A DNA stretch of 64,000 nt from Neorhizobium sp. JUb45. GTDB lineage: Bacteria; Pseudomonadota; Alphaproteobacteria; Rhizobiales; Rhizobiaceae. The stretch spans positions 169,956 to 233,955 of the forward strand of contig NZ_SLYW01000006.1 in the NCBI RefSeq assembly GCF_004343585.1, in the 5' to 3' direction. The position numbers and the translations under genes are program-made. The notes under the pieces were generated by a model, which made no database searches, was not told the DNA's origin, and saw only the letters and a program-made list of their open reading frames with translations. Of this stretch, positions 17,347 to 26,147 are shown piece after piece (positions within the stretch are counted from its first letter, which is position 1; every line of letters begins with the position of its first letter).

Positions 17347-17577
17347 ATGGAGCAAGGTGCGGTATTCCAGAGTAATCGTAGCCAGGCCATCCGGCTACCA
17401 AAGGCAGTCGCTCTTCCGGATGATGTGAAGCGTGTCGATATCGTCGTCGTCGGGCGTACTCGAATTATAGCCCCTGTAGGCGAGGTCTGGGATAGCTGGT
17501 TTGAAGGTGTCGGCGCAACCTCCGACTTCATGAGCGAACGTGATCAGCCTGCGTTGCAGGAGCGTGAGGCATTTTAA
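17347..17577 (+). CDS. vapB: VapB antitoxin (SpoVT/AbrB type)
   Basis: A 76-residue antitoxin with the swapped-hairpin AbrB DNA-binding fold: AVFQSNRSQAIRLPKAVALP is the family's standard N-terminal half, and the C-terminus is the toxin-binding tail. The ATG at 17347 is chosen because AGAGG lies 8 bp upstream and the protein then has the usual VapB length. Its TAA overlaps the vapC ATG (TAATG), so translation is coupled. Confidence 0.9.
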   Translation: MEQGAVFQSNRSQAIRLPKAVALPDDVKRVDIVVVGRTRIIAPVGEVWDSWFEGVGATSDFMSERDQPALQEREAF

Positions 17578-17978
17578 TGTTGAAATACATGTTGGACACC
17601 AACATCTGCATTTTCACCATCAAGAACAAACCACAGCAGGTGCGCGATGCGTTCAATCGCCACAACGGGCAGCTTTGTATGAGCTCAGTAAGCCTGATGG
17701 AGCTGATATGTGGTGCAGAGAAGTCAGCTAGCCCAGAACGCAACTTAGCCGTCGTTGAGGGGTTCGCAGCTCGCCTGGAAGTGTTGTCTTATGACGAGAT
17801 AGCCGCCACGCATACCGGCCAGTTGCGTGCTGAAGTTGCACGAAACGGAACGCCCATTGGTCCATACGATCAACTCATAGCTGGGCACGCCCGCTCGCGC
17901 GGATTGATCGTCGTGACAAACAACCGCCGTGAGTTTGATCGCGTGGCCGGTTTACGCGTCGAAGACTGGTCCGTCTAA
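17577..17978 (+). CDS. vapC: VapC PIN-domain toxin
   Basis: A 133-residue VapC ribonuclease toxin. It shows D7 in YMLDTNICIF, E42 in SLMEL, an Asp in IGPYDQLIAGHA and the TNNRREF C-terminal block, all standard for VapC. Enteric VapC relatives cleave initiator tRNA; the target here is not known. It appears intact and is followed 59 bp later by another T-arm-like repeat. Confidence 0.9.
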   Translation: MLKYMLDTNICIFTIKNKPQQVRDAFNRHNGQLCMSSVSLMELICGAEKSASPERNLAVVEGFAARLEVLSYDEIAATHTGQLRAEVARNGTPIGPYDQLIAGHARSRGLIVVTNNRREFDRVAGLRVEDWSV

Positions 17979-18037
17979 TTCACTCCGATGTTCCTGGCTG
18001 GTCGCTTAAATCTGGCGGGAATACACAGGAAACTACG

Positions 18038-18072
18038 AGGTCGCCGGTTCTGATCCCTTCAAGAGCTTAAAA
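18038..18072 (+). repeat. T-arm-like repeat, copy C
   Basis: 35-bp copy with GGTCGCCGGTTC and TCCCTTCAAGAGCTTAA, nearly identical to copy B in its right half. It follows vapC and ends 6 bp before the 3' end of the module II operon, marking the right edge of the double toxin-antitoxin block. Confidence 0.65.
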
Positions 18073-18078
18073 ACAGGG

Positions 18079-18957
18079 CTATCGCTGGCCGTCCTGCGAA
18101 ACATATTCGGACATGACCTGACCAAGCCGTTCCAGATCCTGTTTGACGACAGTGAAATTTTTAGTTTTGTCCCGCGTTGCTTCATCCATGTAGAGTTTTC
18201 TGTTGAGCTCAATCTGGATGGAGTGACGCGCTTTGCCCGGCAAGGAATACGCGGACACGAGTTCCGCCCCTCGAAATGGAATGTTGAGCGAAACCGTGTA
18301 ACCGAACCCGCGTAAAGTCTCGATAACTAGGTTTACGAAGTCCGGCTCGCATGCCTGCCCGTCATAGTCTCCTATAACGATATCCTTGCGGACTGTACCA
18401 GTCGGGTCCGGTGAAAGGGCATGGCCAACCGCCGGCATCGAGTGGCAGTTGATGTGATATACCTTACCGTGGGCTGCATGGGTCTGGTCAAGCAAACTGA
18501 CGAGCGTGTCATGATAGGGGCGCCAATAGGTGTCGATCCGGTCTGCCATCTCGGAAACGGTCAATTTGCGCGCATACATCGGAGTGTCACCCCAGGCGTA
18601 ACGCCACACAAGACCCATGCCGCGGCGTGCCGATGCGCTGTCGCGGACGGGATGCGGCCAATGACCTTCGATCATCTCCAGGTCGATATCCATCACCGAA
18701 CGGTTGAGATCGAGGAAGCTGCGGGGAAAATGGGCGATGAGAAAGGGAGCGCCGATCGAAGGCGCAAAGTCGAACAGTTCGTCCACATGGGTATCCGATG
18801 CCACGCGCACGAGTTCATCGGAAACGGCCCGTTCGAAGGGTGGAATGACAAGCCCGCTATGCGGACTATCGAATACCATAGGAATGGACGGCACTGTCGG
18901 CGGCATGGCGCGTAAAATACCGTTCATGTCGATGGGCAGGAACACCGGATCAGGCAC
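18079..18957 (-). CDS. N-formylglutamate amidohydrolase family protein
   Basis: A 292-residue member of the N-formylglutamate amidohydrolase (FGase/HutG-type) family, zinc-dependent deformylases or deacylases of N-acyl-glutamate. Visible hallmarks are FDSPHSGLVIPP near residue 30, NCHSMP in the middle and a late IQIELNRKLYMDE block. I start it at the GTG at 18957, which has AAGGAG six bases upstream; a GTG at 18972 overlapping the previous stop is the alternative. Reading further upstream would overprint the gamma-glutamyltransferase gene. It is last in the module II operon. No hut genes are nearby, so histidine breakdown is unlikely; a formyl- or acyl-glutamate-like product of the upstream enzymes is a reasonable guess. 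Confidence 0.85.
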   Translation of the reverse strand: MPDPVFLPIDMNGILRAMPPTVPSIPMVFDSPHSGLVIPPFERAVSDELVRVASDTHVDELFDFAPSIGAPFLIAHFPRSFLDLNRSVMDIDLEMIEGHWPHPVRDSASARRGMGLVWRYAWGDTPMYARKLTVSEMADRIDTYWRPYHDTLVSLLDQTHAAHGKVYHINCHSMPAVGHALSPDPTGTVRKDIVIGDYDGQACEPDFVNLVIETLRGFGYTVSLNIPFRGAELVSAYSLPGKARHSIQIELNRKLYMDEATRDKTKNFTVVKQDLERLGQVMSEYVSQDGQR

Positions 18958-18968
18958 GTCGATCTCCT

Positions 18969-20516
18969 TCACGCCGTCGCGGCATAGGCTGCGGGATAGG
19001 TGATGTCGGGCATGCCGACAAAAGCCTGCCCTCGGCGTGCGACCATGCCGGGCGCAGCAAAGGGGCGAGGATAGACCACGCCTGCGGCCGGCCGTATTTC
19101 GGCGATTGCAGCAAGAGCCTCGATCTGATCCGGCTGCATATCGACATTCACGACGATATGCGGGTGCGGGCCGGTGGTCATGCGGGGGGTATTCATTGCC
19201 TCTTCTATATCGAGGCCGGCATGCAGGATCATACCGGTCAATTGGGCAAGAGACGGAACGATCTGGTTGCCGCCGGCTGCGCCATAGGCAGCGAATGGCC
19301 CATTTCCATCCGTTACGACGACTGGGCACATATTGCTCGGCGCATAGGCATTCGGCGTCAGCGAATTGGCGCGACCGGGTGTCGGATCGAACCAAGACAT
19401 GCCGTTGTTGAGCAATATCCCCGTTGCAGGTGACAGAGCGCAGGCACCGAAACGATTGAGGAGCGTGAAGGTGATCGCCACCATCCGCCCTTCGGAATCG
19501 ACGGCGTTGACCTGTGTCGTGCTGGATTTCGCATTGGTTTCGGAAGGATTGAGCCGCCTCCTGTGCGCGCTGAAACTTTCCCAGAGCGCTTGCGCCATGG
19601 CGGTGAAGAAGCCGGCATCCACCGGGCCGCTGCCACGCGCTTGGTCGAAATGCTGCAGGGCGTCGAGCAACCGTTGCCCGCCGCTTGTGCCTCCGGCAAC
19701 GTGCACGGTTTTTCCCTGCAATGCCAGCGTTCGCGAAGGGTAGGAGAGCGGGCGGTAATCCGCCAAATCATCGAGGGTGATCGGGCTGCCGCCGGCCTGA
19801 AGGTCGGCAACCAGATTTTCGCCGATCGCTCCACCATAAAGGCTGTCAGGTCCTTCTTCTGCCAGTTGTGAAAGCGTTTTTGCCAGACGATCGAGCGGTA
19901 GTGTTGCGCCCGGTTCGGGGGCGCGCCCGCCGGGCAGAAAAACGGATGTGCATCCCGGATCGCGGGCAAGCTCACCTTCGGCAATAGCGATTGCCAGCGT
20001 GGTATGCCAGTCGACGGCGATGCCCTTGCGGGCCTGATCGATGGCTGGCTGGAGGGCTCGATCGAAGCCGATCGTTCCGAAGCGCTGCAGGGCTTCTGCA
20101 AAACCGCGCACGCAACCGGGCACGACCGCTGCCGTAAAACCGCGAACATTGCGATTGTTGACAGACGCCGGATGGCCAATGAAGGTTTTTATGGATGGAT
20201 CAGGTCGATAGAAATCCGCATCGAAGGATGACGGCACACGGCCGGTGAATTCGATGACTTCAACGGCGCCATCCGGTTGCGCAACAAGCATGTAGCCCGA
20301 TGCGGCTAGGCTGGTCATCCACGGCTCGACAGTTTGCAATGTGAACGCTGCCGTTACCGCCGCATCAACAGCGTTGCCGCCGGCGGACAGGATCGCGGCG
20401 CCGGCCTCCGCTGCGACATAATGCTGTGAGGTGACCACACCGCGACCGCTTACCCCGGCGGCTTTGCGGGAAGATCCGCGCTCCACGCGAAGATGGTCAT
20501 ATTGCGGGTTTACCAT
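18969..20516 (-). CDS. gamma-glutamyltransferase family protein
   Basis: A 515-residue GGT-family Ntn hydrolase. The N-terminal block VVTSQHYVAAEAGAAILSAG and GGNAVDAAVTAAF are canonical, and the nucleophile region reads SSTTQVNAVD. No signal peptide is apparent, so it is probably cytoplasmic. The ATG at 20516 sits 1 bp past the stop of the aldolase gene. Compared with the GGT-like protein of module I, this copy is closer to the classical family. Probably cleaves a gamma-glutamyl or similar amide bond in an imported compound. Confidence 0.88.
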   Translation of the reverse strand: MVNPQYDHLRVERGSSRKAAGVSGRGVVTSQHYVAAEAGAAILSAGGNAVDAAVTAAFTLQTVEPWMTSLAASGYMLVAQPDGAVEVIEFTGRVPSSFDADFYRPDPSIKTFIGHPASVNNRNVRGFTAAVVPGCVRGFAEALQRFGTIGFDRALQPAIDQARKGIAVDWHTTLAIAIAEGELARDPGCTSVFLPGGRAPEPGATLPLDRLAKTLSQLAEEGPDSLYGGAIGENLVADLQAGGSPITLDDLADYRPLSYPSRTLALQGKTVHVAGGTSGGQRLLDALQHFDQARGSGPVDAGFFTAMAQALWESFSAHRRRLNPSETNAKSSTTQVNAVDSEGRMVAITFTLLNRFGACALSPATGILLNNGMSWFDPTPGRANSLTPNAYAPSNMCPVVVTDGNGPFAAYGAAGGNQIVPSLAQLTGMILHAGLDIEEAMNTPRMTTGPHPHIVVNVDMQPDQIEALAAIAEIRPAAGVVYPRPFAAPGMVARRGQAFVGMPDITYPAAYAATA

Positions 20517-20517
20517 C

Positions 20518-21192
20518 TCACGCCTCCAGAGCCGCATTGACAAGGCGGCTTGCGCCGGAAAGATCACCAAGCTTTTCTCCGGCTGCGATCTTGCCCTTGT
20601 TGCGGCCGGCACGCGCCTGGCGGGCGGTCGCTTCTTCCAGAACCTCGGCAGCCTCATCGATGGGTATGACGAGAATGCCGCTGGCATCGGCGATCACGAT
20701 GTCGCCTGGCATGACCGGAACGTTGCCGCAGGAAATCGGCAGGTTCATCGCACCGCCAAGATCGTTGAGCCGGGTGGTTATGCCGGAAACGCCGCGGCTC
20801 CAGAGCGGCATGTCGAGTTCGGCAATTTCCTCCACATCGGTGCAAGGACCATCGATCACGACACCGATCGCGCCCGCCGTTTTGATTGCAAAGGCGACCC
20901 CGCCGCCGATGCAGGCATGCCGGTCATCGCCGAGTCTGTCGACGAACAGGAAATCCCCTGGTCGCAAGGAGCCGATAGCGTGGTGCAGAAGTGTCGAGTC
21001 CGTGCCGGGAATGGCGACGGTTACAGCGGTGCCGACGATTGTTTCGGTCGGTTCGACCACCGGTGCGATCGAATGATGCACAAAACCACGGTGGCGGAAA
21101 TGGCCGATGGTCGCAACCTCGACCTTGGTGAAACCTTCGACCAGGGCGGTGTCGACCTGCTTGGGCACAGGGCCGATATGGTATTTTTTCAT
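20518..21192 (-). CDS. RraA-like / HMG aldolase family protein
   Basis: A 224-residue protein of the RraA/HMG-CHA aldolase fold, which includes metal-dependent aldolases and decarboxylases cleaving 4-hydroxy-4-methyl-2-oxoglutarate or oxaloacetate. Family blocks are LRPGDFLFVD and IGGGVAFAIKTAGAIGVVID. The usual DGxxRD motif reads DGPCTD, so the conserved substrate-binding Arg is missing while the metal-binding Asp is kept. The substrate may therefore lack the usual carboxylate, or the protein may have another role. The start overlaps the ATPase stop (ATGA). Confidence 0.82.
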   Translation of the reverse strand: MKKYHIGPVPKQVDTALVEGFTKVEVATIGHFRHRGFVHHSIAPVVEPTETIVGTAVTVAIPGTDSTLLHHAIGSLRPGDFLFVDRLGDDRHACIGGGVAFAIKTAGAIGVVIDGPCTDVEEIAELDMPLWSRGVSGITTRLNDLGGAMNLPISCGNVPVMPGDIVIADASGILVIPIDEAAEVLEEATARQARAGRNKGKIAAGEKLGDLSGASRLVNAALEA

Positions 21193-22838
21193 GGTGCGTC
21201 CTCGCGAATATCGTCCAGGGCCGTTGCGGCCTCGGCATGGTGCCGCCAGCTTTTGCCCGGCACCGCTGCCAGCAGTTCCTTGGTGTAGTTTTCCTTCGGC
21301 GCACCGAAGAGAGTGGCCGGGTCGCCGCGCTCCACGATCCTGCCGCCTTTCATGACGGCGATGTTGTCGCAGATCTGGCTGGCGACACGCAGGTCGTGGG
21401 TGATGAAGAGAATGCCGAAACCGAGTCTGGCCTGCATGTCGGCCAGCAGTTTCAGCACCTGCGCCTGAACGGAAACATCGAGCGCGGACACGCTCTCGTC
21501 GGCGATCAGCAATTCAGGCTCAACGGCAAGCGCTCTTGCGATGCAGATGCGCTGTCGCTGGCCGCCCGAGAATTCGTGGGGGAAGCGGTCGCCGGCCGAA
21601 CGGTCAAGGCCGCAAGCCTCCAGAAGGTCGAGTGCGCGCGCCGTGGAGGCCTTCTTGCCGAGGCCGTGGATCATCGGGCCCTCGGCAATCGCATCGCCGA
21701 TCTTCTGGCGCGGGTCGAGCGCGGTATATGGGTCCTGGAAGACGATCTGCACCTTGCGTCGGGCTTCACGCAATGCCTTGCCCGACAGACTGGAAAAGTC
21801 GCCGCCTGAAATGGTGATGTCGCCGCTTTCGGGCTGAACCAGACGGATGACGCATTGCGCCAGTGTCGATTTGCCGGAGCCGGATTCTCCAACAAGCCCG
21901 AGTGTTTCGCCGCGTCGGATCGTGAGGTCGATATTGTCGACTGCCTTCACCGTGCGTGTGCCACCGAAGCCGCCGGCACGCGTGAAGGTCTTGACGATAT
22001 TGCGCGCCAGAAGAACCGGATTGCCGAGACCCTTACGTTCCTGTCTTCTCGCAAGGGTGGGAACGGCCGCCAGCAGACTGCGTGTATAATCCTCCCTGGG
22101 GTGATTGAGGATCTCGTCACGCGGGCCGATTTCGATAAGCTTGCCCATTTTCATGACAGCGACGCGGTCGGCGATCTCCGCCACCACGCCGAAATCGTGG
22201 GTGATGAAGATGATGCCGGTGTCGTGCTTTGCCCGCAGGTCCAGCATCAGCTTGAGGATCTGCGCCTGTGTGGTGACATCCAGCGCCGTCGTCGGCTCGT
22301 CGGCGATCAGCACCGACGGGTCAAGCGCCAACGCTGTTGCGATCATGACACGCTGGCACTGGCCGCCCGAAAGCTGATGCGGATAGGAGTGGTAGATCTG
22401 TTCGGGGTCGGGGAGGTTGACCTCACCAAACAGTTCGATGACCTTGCGGCGAATGTCTGATCGAGGCAGGTCGGTATGAATGCGAAACGTCTCGGCAACC
22501 TGCTCGCCTACCCGAAAAATCGGGTTGAGCGCTGCCATGGGTTCCTGGAAGATCATGGCTATCCGCCGCCCGGTAATGCTTCGTCGGGTCGCGTCATCAA
22601 TCGTCAGTAGGTCTTGTCCCTCGAACATCACCCGCCCTTGGGGCTTGCCGAGATTGCTCGGCAAAAGCCCCATCGTGGCGAGTGCCGTCAGTGATTTGCC
22701 CGAGCCGGACTCCCCGACAATGCAGAGGATCTCACCCTTGGCGACACTGAGTGACAGTCCCTCGACAGCAAATGTCCTGTCGGCGCCAGTGGGCAGTTGC
22801 ACATCGAGATTTTCGATCGATAATCGTTCGTTGCTCAT
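21189..22838 (-). CDS. fused two-domain ABC ATPase, Dpp type
   Basis: A 549-residue protein with two complete ATPase domains in tandem, equivalent to DppD plus DppF. Domain 1 has GESGSGKS, LSGGQCQR and VLIADEPTTALD; domain 2 has GESGSGKS, FSGGQRQR and LLIADESVSALD (Ser where Pro is usual in Walker B). The first signature reads LSGGQCQR instead of LSGGQRQR, a mild variation. The ATG at 22838 has AAGGA six bases upstream; an ATG at 22841 overlaps the previous stop. It powers the module II importer. Confidence 0.92.
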   Translation of the reverse strand: MSNERLSIENLDVQLPTGADRTFAVEGLSLSVAKGEILCIVGESGSGKSLTALATMGLLPSNLGKPQGRVMFEGQDLLTIDDATRRSITGRRIAMIFQEPMAALNPIFRVGEQVAETFRIHTDLPRSDIRRKVIELFGEVNLPDPEQIYHSYPHQLSGGQCQRVMIATALALDPSVLIADEPTTALDVTTQAQILKLMLDLRAKHDTGIIFITHDFGVVAEIADRVAVMKMGKLIEIGPRDEILNHPREDYTRSLLAAVPTLARRQERKGLGNPVLLARNIVKTFTRAGGFGGTRTVKAVDNIDLTIRRGETLGLVGESGSGKSTLAQCVIRLVQPESGDITISGGDFSSLSGKALREARRKVQIVFQDPYTALDPRQKIGDAIAEGPMIHGLGKKASTARALDLLEACGLDRSAGDRFPHEFSGGQRQRICIARALAVEPELLIADESVSALDVSVQAQVLKLLADMQARLGFGILFITHDLRVASQICDNIAVMKGGRIVERGDPATLFGAPKENYTKELLAAVPGKSWRHHAEAATALDDIREDAP

Positions 22839-23665
22839 CATGTGTCCTTGTCCGCCGGAAAAAGGGTGGGCGCCCGCATGTCGCACCTGCGCATATGCTC
22901 GACGAAGCGGCTGCAGAACCCGACGAGATGATCGACCATGCGCTTTCCGTTCTCGGCACTGGCGAGAAGCGGATCTCCGCCCAGCATGCCATCGGCGTTC
23001 ACCTCGTGGCAGTTCAAAGGAACGTTGACCCCCATTCCTTCGAAGCGGATGTTGTTGACGCCGCCGGTCGGCAGGCCGAACGCTTCCGAACGGGCCGAGG
23101 GACGCGCTAGGTCCATCCGCATCAAGTCGGGGAAGAGATGCAGGTAGATCGAGGTCAGCGGTTCGCCGCCATGGCCGCGCGCGGTCGCCACCTGATCGCC
23201 GTGCAGTTCCTTCCACAACGGGTCTGGGATGGATTGCCAGAGGTTTATCAGCGGAACGGTGACACCACGCTCGGCCCGGATACGTCGCAGTGTCTGGTCG
23301 AAAAGGGGCGTATTGCTGGTATGCCCGTTGAGCACGAGGATGTGCTCAATGCCGTGTTCCAGAAAGGCGACGACGAAATCTTCCACAACCGCGGCAAATG
23401 TCGACGGTCGCAACTGGATGCCGCCGGGAATGGTGCGAAAGAAATCGCCCCAGCCAAATGGGATGGTGGGCGCGACAATGGCGCCGGAAGCTTTGGCCAC
23501 TTTCGCAGCGACGACTTCCGTCAGCATGTAGTCGCCCATCGGGGCGTGTGGACCCTGTTCTTCCTGGCTGCCGAAAGGCAGAAGAATAACGGGTTTTTCA
23601 GGCAGACGCTCGCGGAACTCCGCGAACGTCATGTCCTTCAATGCGTGTTTTTGATGTGTTGGCAT
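22838..23665 (-). CDS. creatininase family amidohydrolase
   Basis: A 275-residue creatininase-fold enzyme, a group of metal hydrolases opening creatinine, lactam or imide rings. Metal-binding motifs are clear: LLPFGSQEEQGPHAPMGDY near residue 30, LNGHTSNTP and GHGGEPLTSIY. It starts at the ATG at 23665 that overlaps the preceding TGA (TGATG). Placement between the binding protein and the ATPase shows that it belongs to the import operon. Substrate unknown; creatinine itself is only one option. Confidence 0.88.
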   Translation of the reverse strand: MPTHQKHALKDMTFAEFRERLPEKPVILLPFGSQEEQGPHAPMGDYMLTEVVAAKVAKASGAIVAPTIPFGWGDFFRTIPGGIQLRPSTFAAVVEDFVVAFLEHGIEHILVLNGHTSNTPLFDQTLRRIRAERGVTVPLINLWQSIPDPLWKELHGDQVATARGHGGEPLTSIYLHLFPDLMRMDLARPSARSEAFGLPTGGVNNIRFEGMGVNVPLNCHEVNADGMLGGDPLLASAENGKRMVDHLVGFCSRFVEHMRRCDMRAPTLFPADKDT

Positions 23666-25245
23666 CAGACGAACTTGAAGTAATCGCCGTAGAAGCGCAT
23701 CTCGCCATTCGGCTTGTATTTGAAATCGATGCCGGCGCGATGGGCGCAGTTGTAGACGCTCTTCCAGAGATAGAAGCCAGGTGTGATCCGCTGCCATTCC
23801 TCCGAGAGGGCGAGATAGGCCTTCTTGCGTTCCTCGAAATCAAGCGTCGCATCGAACTTCTTGCCAAGTTCGACGAATTCCGGCGATGGATCCCACGTCT
23901 TCCAGGTGGCTGTCGAGCGCGAGGCGGTTGGGCCCCAGTCCAGCCACAGCGGCTGATAGGGATCGCCGGGAATGAAGTCGGAGCTCATGGACATGTTCAT
24001 GAGGTGGTACGGACGCCGGTAGACGAGTTCGAAATTGTCGAGCACGACGGCATCGACATTGATCCCGACTTCGCGCCACTGCTCGACCATGATCTCGGCG
24101 GCTGCTTCGTAATTGGGGTAGAACTGCCGGGTAATGTGCCAGCGCAGCCGTTCACCCTTGTATTTGGTTTCCGCAACCAGCGCCTTGGCCGCTTCCGGAT
24201 CATAGGGCAGCTTGACCGGCAGGTTCGGATCGTAGAACTGCCCATATTCCTTAAAGTTGAACGGAACTGCGGGATGTTCCGTTGCGCCGTTGAACAAGGC
24301 CTGGACAATGGTGTTCATATCCAGAGCCTGCACCATGGCGTAACGCAGGTTGGGGTCGACCAGCGGATTGTCCTCGGGGTCAGGCCGTGTGTTGAAGGCC
24401 AGGGCCGGGTAGTTGTCGGCGAGAACCCGCTTCAGGGTAACATCCTGATAGCCTTCGAGACTGGCTTCCTGATCTGTCGGTATGTTGACGATGAAGTCGA
24501 ATTCCTTGGAAACGAGGCCGGCCATCCGGGCTGCGAATTCTGGCACGATCTTCCACGAGATCTGCTTGACCGGCGGCGGGCCACCCCAGTAGTCGTCAAA
24601 CGCTTCCAGCACCATGATCTCACCGGAGCGGAAGATCGTGACCTTGTAGGGGCCGGTGCCGATCGGCTTTTGCCCGAAAGCGTCAACGCCGACTTCCATG
24701 TAGTATTTTTTGGGCACGACGAAGCCGATATAGCCGGTAAGCTTTCGCGGCAGGCTCGGATCGGGCCGCTCGGTCTCGACTTCGAACGTATATTTTCCGG
24801 TCGCTTCAACGCGCTTGAAGCCGGCAGTGAAAGTCTTGCCGCGCGGTTCGAATGGTTTCGGTCCCCATAAGCGCTCTGGCGACAGGGTGAAGACGGCATC
24901 TTCGGATGTCATTTCCGTGCCGTCATGGAATTTCACGCCTTCGCGCAGAGTGAATGTCCAGACATTGCCGTTCTGCTCCCATTTGGTGGCGAGCTTGGGC
25001 GCGAAGATGAGGCCGTTTTCATCGTTGATGTAATCGCGGTCGACGAGATTGTCATAGAAGTTCGGGAAGATGCGGCGCGATGTGGTCGAGATGCCGTTGA
25101 TCGTGGCCATGTTGGCCCAGAGATTGTCGACGGCGATCGTCAAGGAAGGGCGATCTTGCGCCGAGGCTGTTTTCGGCAGGCTTCCAACCATGGAAAGGGC
25201 GCCGGCCCCCAATATCAGATTTCCAACTTCACGCCTTGTAAACAT
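23665..25245 (-). CDS. peptide-type ABC substrate-binding protein
   Basis: A 526-residue family 5 solute-binding protein. The N-terminus MFTRREVGNLILGAGALSMV has a twin-arginine-like start and ends in SAQ, so export by Tat is possible, with Sec as the alternative. Core hallmarks are LREGVKFHDGTEMTSEDAVF and PIGTGPYKV. It is third in the operon after the permeases. The ligand is probably the compound attacked by the creatininase and GGT-like enzymes. Confidence 0.9.
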   Translation of the reverse strand: MFTRREVGNLILGAGALSMVGSLPKTASAQDRPSLTIAVDNLWANMATINGISTTSRRIFPNFYDNLVDRDYINDENGLIFAPKLATKWEQNGNVWTFTLREGVKFHDGTEMTSEDAVFTLSPERLWGPKPFEPRGKTFTAGFKRVEATGKYTFEVETERPDPSLPRKLTGYIGFVVPKKYYMEVGVDAFGQKPIGTGPYKVTIFRSGEIMVLEAFDDYWGGPPPVKQISWKIVPEFAARMAGLVSKEFDFIVNIPTDQEASLEGYQDVTLKRVLADNYPALAFNTRPDPEDNPLVDPNLRYAMVQALDMNTIVQALFNGATEHPAVPFNFKEYGQFYDPNLPVKLPYDPEAAKALVAETKYKGERLRWHITRQFYPNYEAAAEIMVEQWREVGINVDAVVLDNFELVYRRPYHLMNMSMSSDFIPGDPYQPLWLDWGPTASRSTATWKTWDPSPEFVELGKKFDATLDFEERKKAYLALSEEWQRITPGFYLWKSVYNCAHRAGIDFKYKPNGEMRFYGDYFKFV

Positions 25246-25298
25246 CGTCCCAAACCTTCCCTACGTTGATTTTCAAGCGGAATTTAAGTTGTCCGTAT

Positions 25299-26138
25299 TC
25301 AAGTGGCCCTTTCACGCAGCATCGGGTCGAGACGATCGCGCAGCCAGTCGCCGACAATGCTCATCGACAGCGTGACGAGAAAGATGACGGCGCCCGGCCA
25401 GACGGAGATCCACCATGCGGTCGACAGATAATCGCGGCCGTCGCCGAGGATCTGGCCAAGGCTTGTCTGCGGCGCCTGAATACCAAGCCCGAGGAAGCTG
25501 AGTGATGTCTCCAGCAAAATGATTTGCGGAAAGGTCAGCGTGACCTGAACGATCAGGGCGCTGGCGATGTTGGGCAGAATGTGCCGGATATAGAGGCGCC
25601 CATTGCCGGCGCCGAGCGCGACAATGGCTTTCGCATAAGGCTGGTTGACCGCCGACAGGACGACACCGCGTGACAGGCGCGCATATTTCTCCCAGCCGAA
25701 TAGGCCCATCAGCAAAACGAAAAGCGTCATGCTGTTGCCGAAGAAGGCGAGCAGGGTGAGGGTGATGAGGATAAACGGCAGCGATGCCTGAAAATCCACC
25801 AGCATCATCAGCGCTTCATCCACCCAGCCACGGAAATGTGCAGCCATGAAGCCGACAAGCGACCCAAGTACGGCCCCGATGATCGTTCCGGCAATGGCCA
25901 CAGACAGTGACATCTGCAGCCCGGCAATGAGGCGGGCAACCATATCGCGGCCGATACGGTCCGTACCCAGGGGAAAATTCGGATTGCTGCCGGTCATGAA
26001 TGCCGGCGGCTTCAGACGTGCGAGCAGATTCTGTTGCGAGGCGCCATGGGGGGTGAACATGTTGCCGACGATCGCGACGAAGAAGGCAAAAAACAGAACG
26101 GCCAATGCAAAGAGGAGAATTGGGGAGGTACGTTTCAT
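25299..26138 (-). CDS. ABC permease, DppC type
   Basis: A 279-residue permease with six likely spans. FPLGTDRIGRDMVARLIAGL is the DppC signature, and an EAA-like loop lies near AIVALGAGNGRLYIRHILPN. It is 9 bp downstream of its partner permease and about 50 bp before the binding-protein gene. Confidence 0.92.
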   Translation of the reverse strand: MKRTSPILLFALAVLFFAFFVAIVGNMFTPHGASQQNLLARLKPPAFMTGSNPNFPLGTDRIGRDMVARLIAGLQMSLSVAIAGTIIGAVLGSLVGFMAAHFRGWVDEALMMLVDFQASLPFILITLTLLAFFGNSMTLFVLLMGLFGWEKYARLSRGVVLSAVNQPYAKAIVALGAGNGRLYIRHILPNIASALIVQVTLTFPQIILLETSLSFLGLGIQAPQTSLGQILGDGRDYLSTAWWISVWPGAVIFLVTLSMSIVGDWLRDRLDPMLRERAT

Positions 26139-26147
26139 CGTTCTTCC

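Noticed and set aside
17216..18072. tRNA genes at the GGTTCGAATCC sequences
   Set aside because: Only variable-loop and T-arm-like parts are present; no acceptor, D or anticodon arms can be folded upstream, and T-stem pairing is incomplete.
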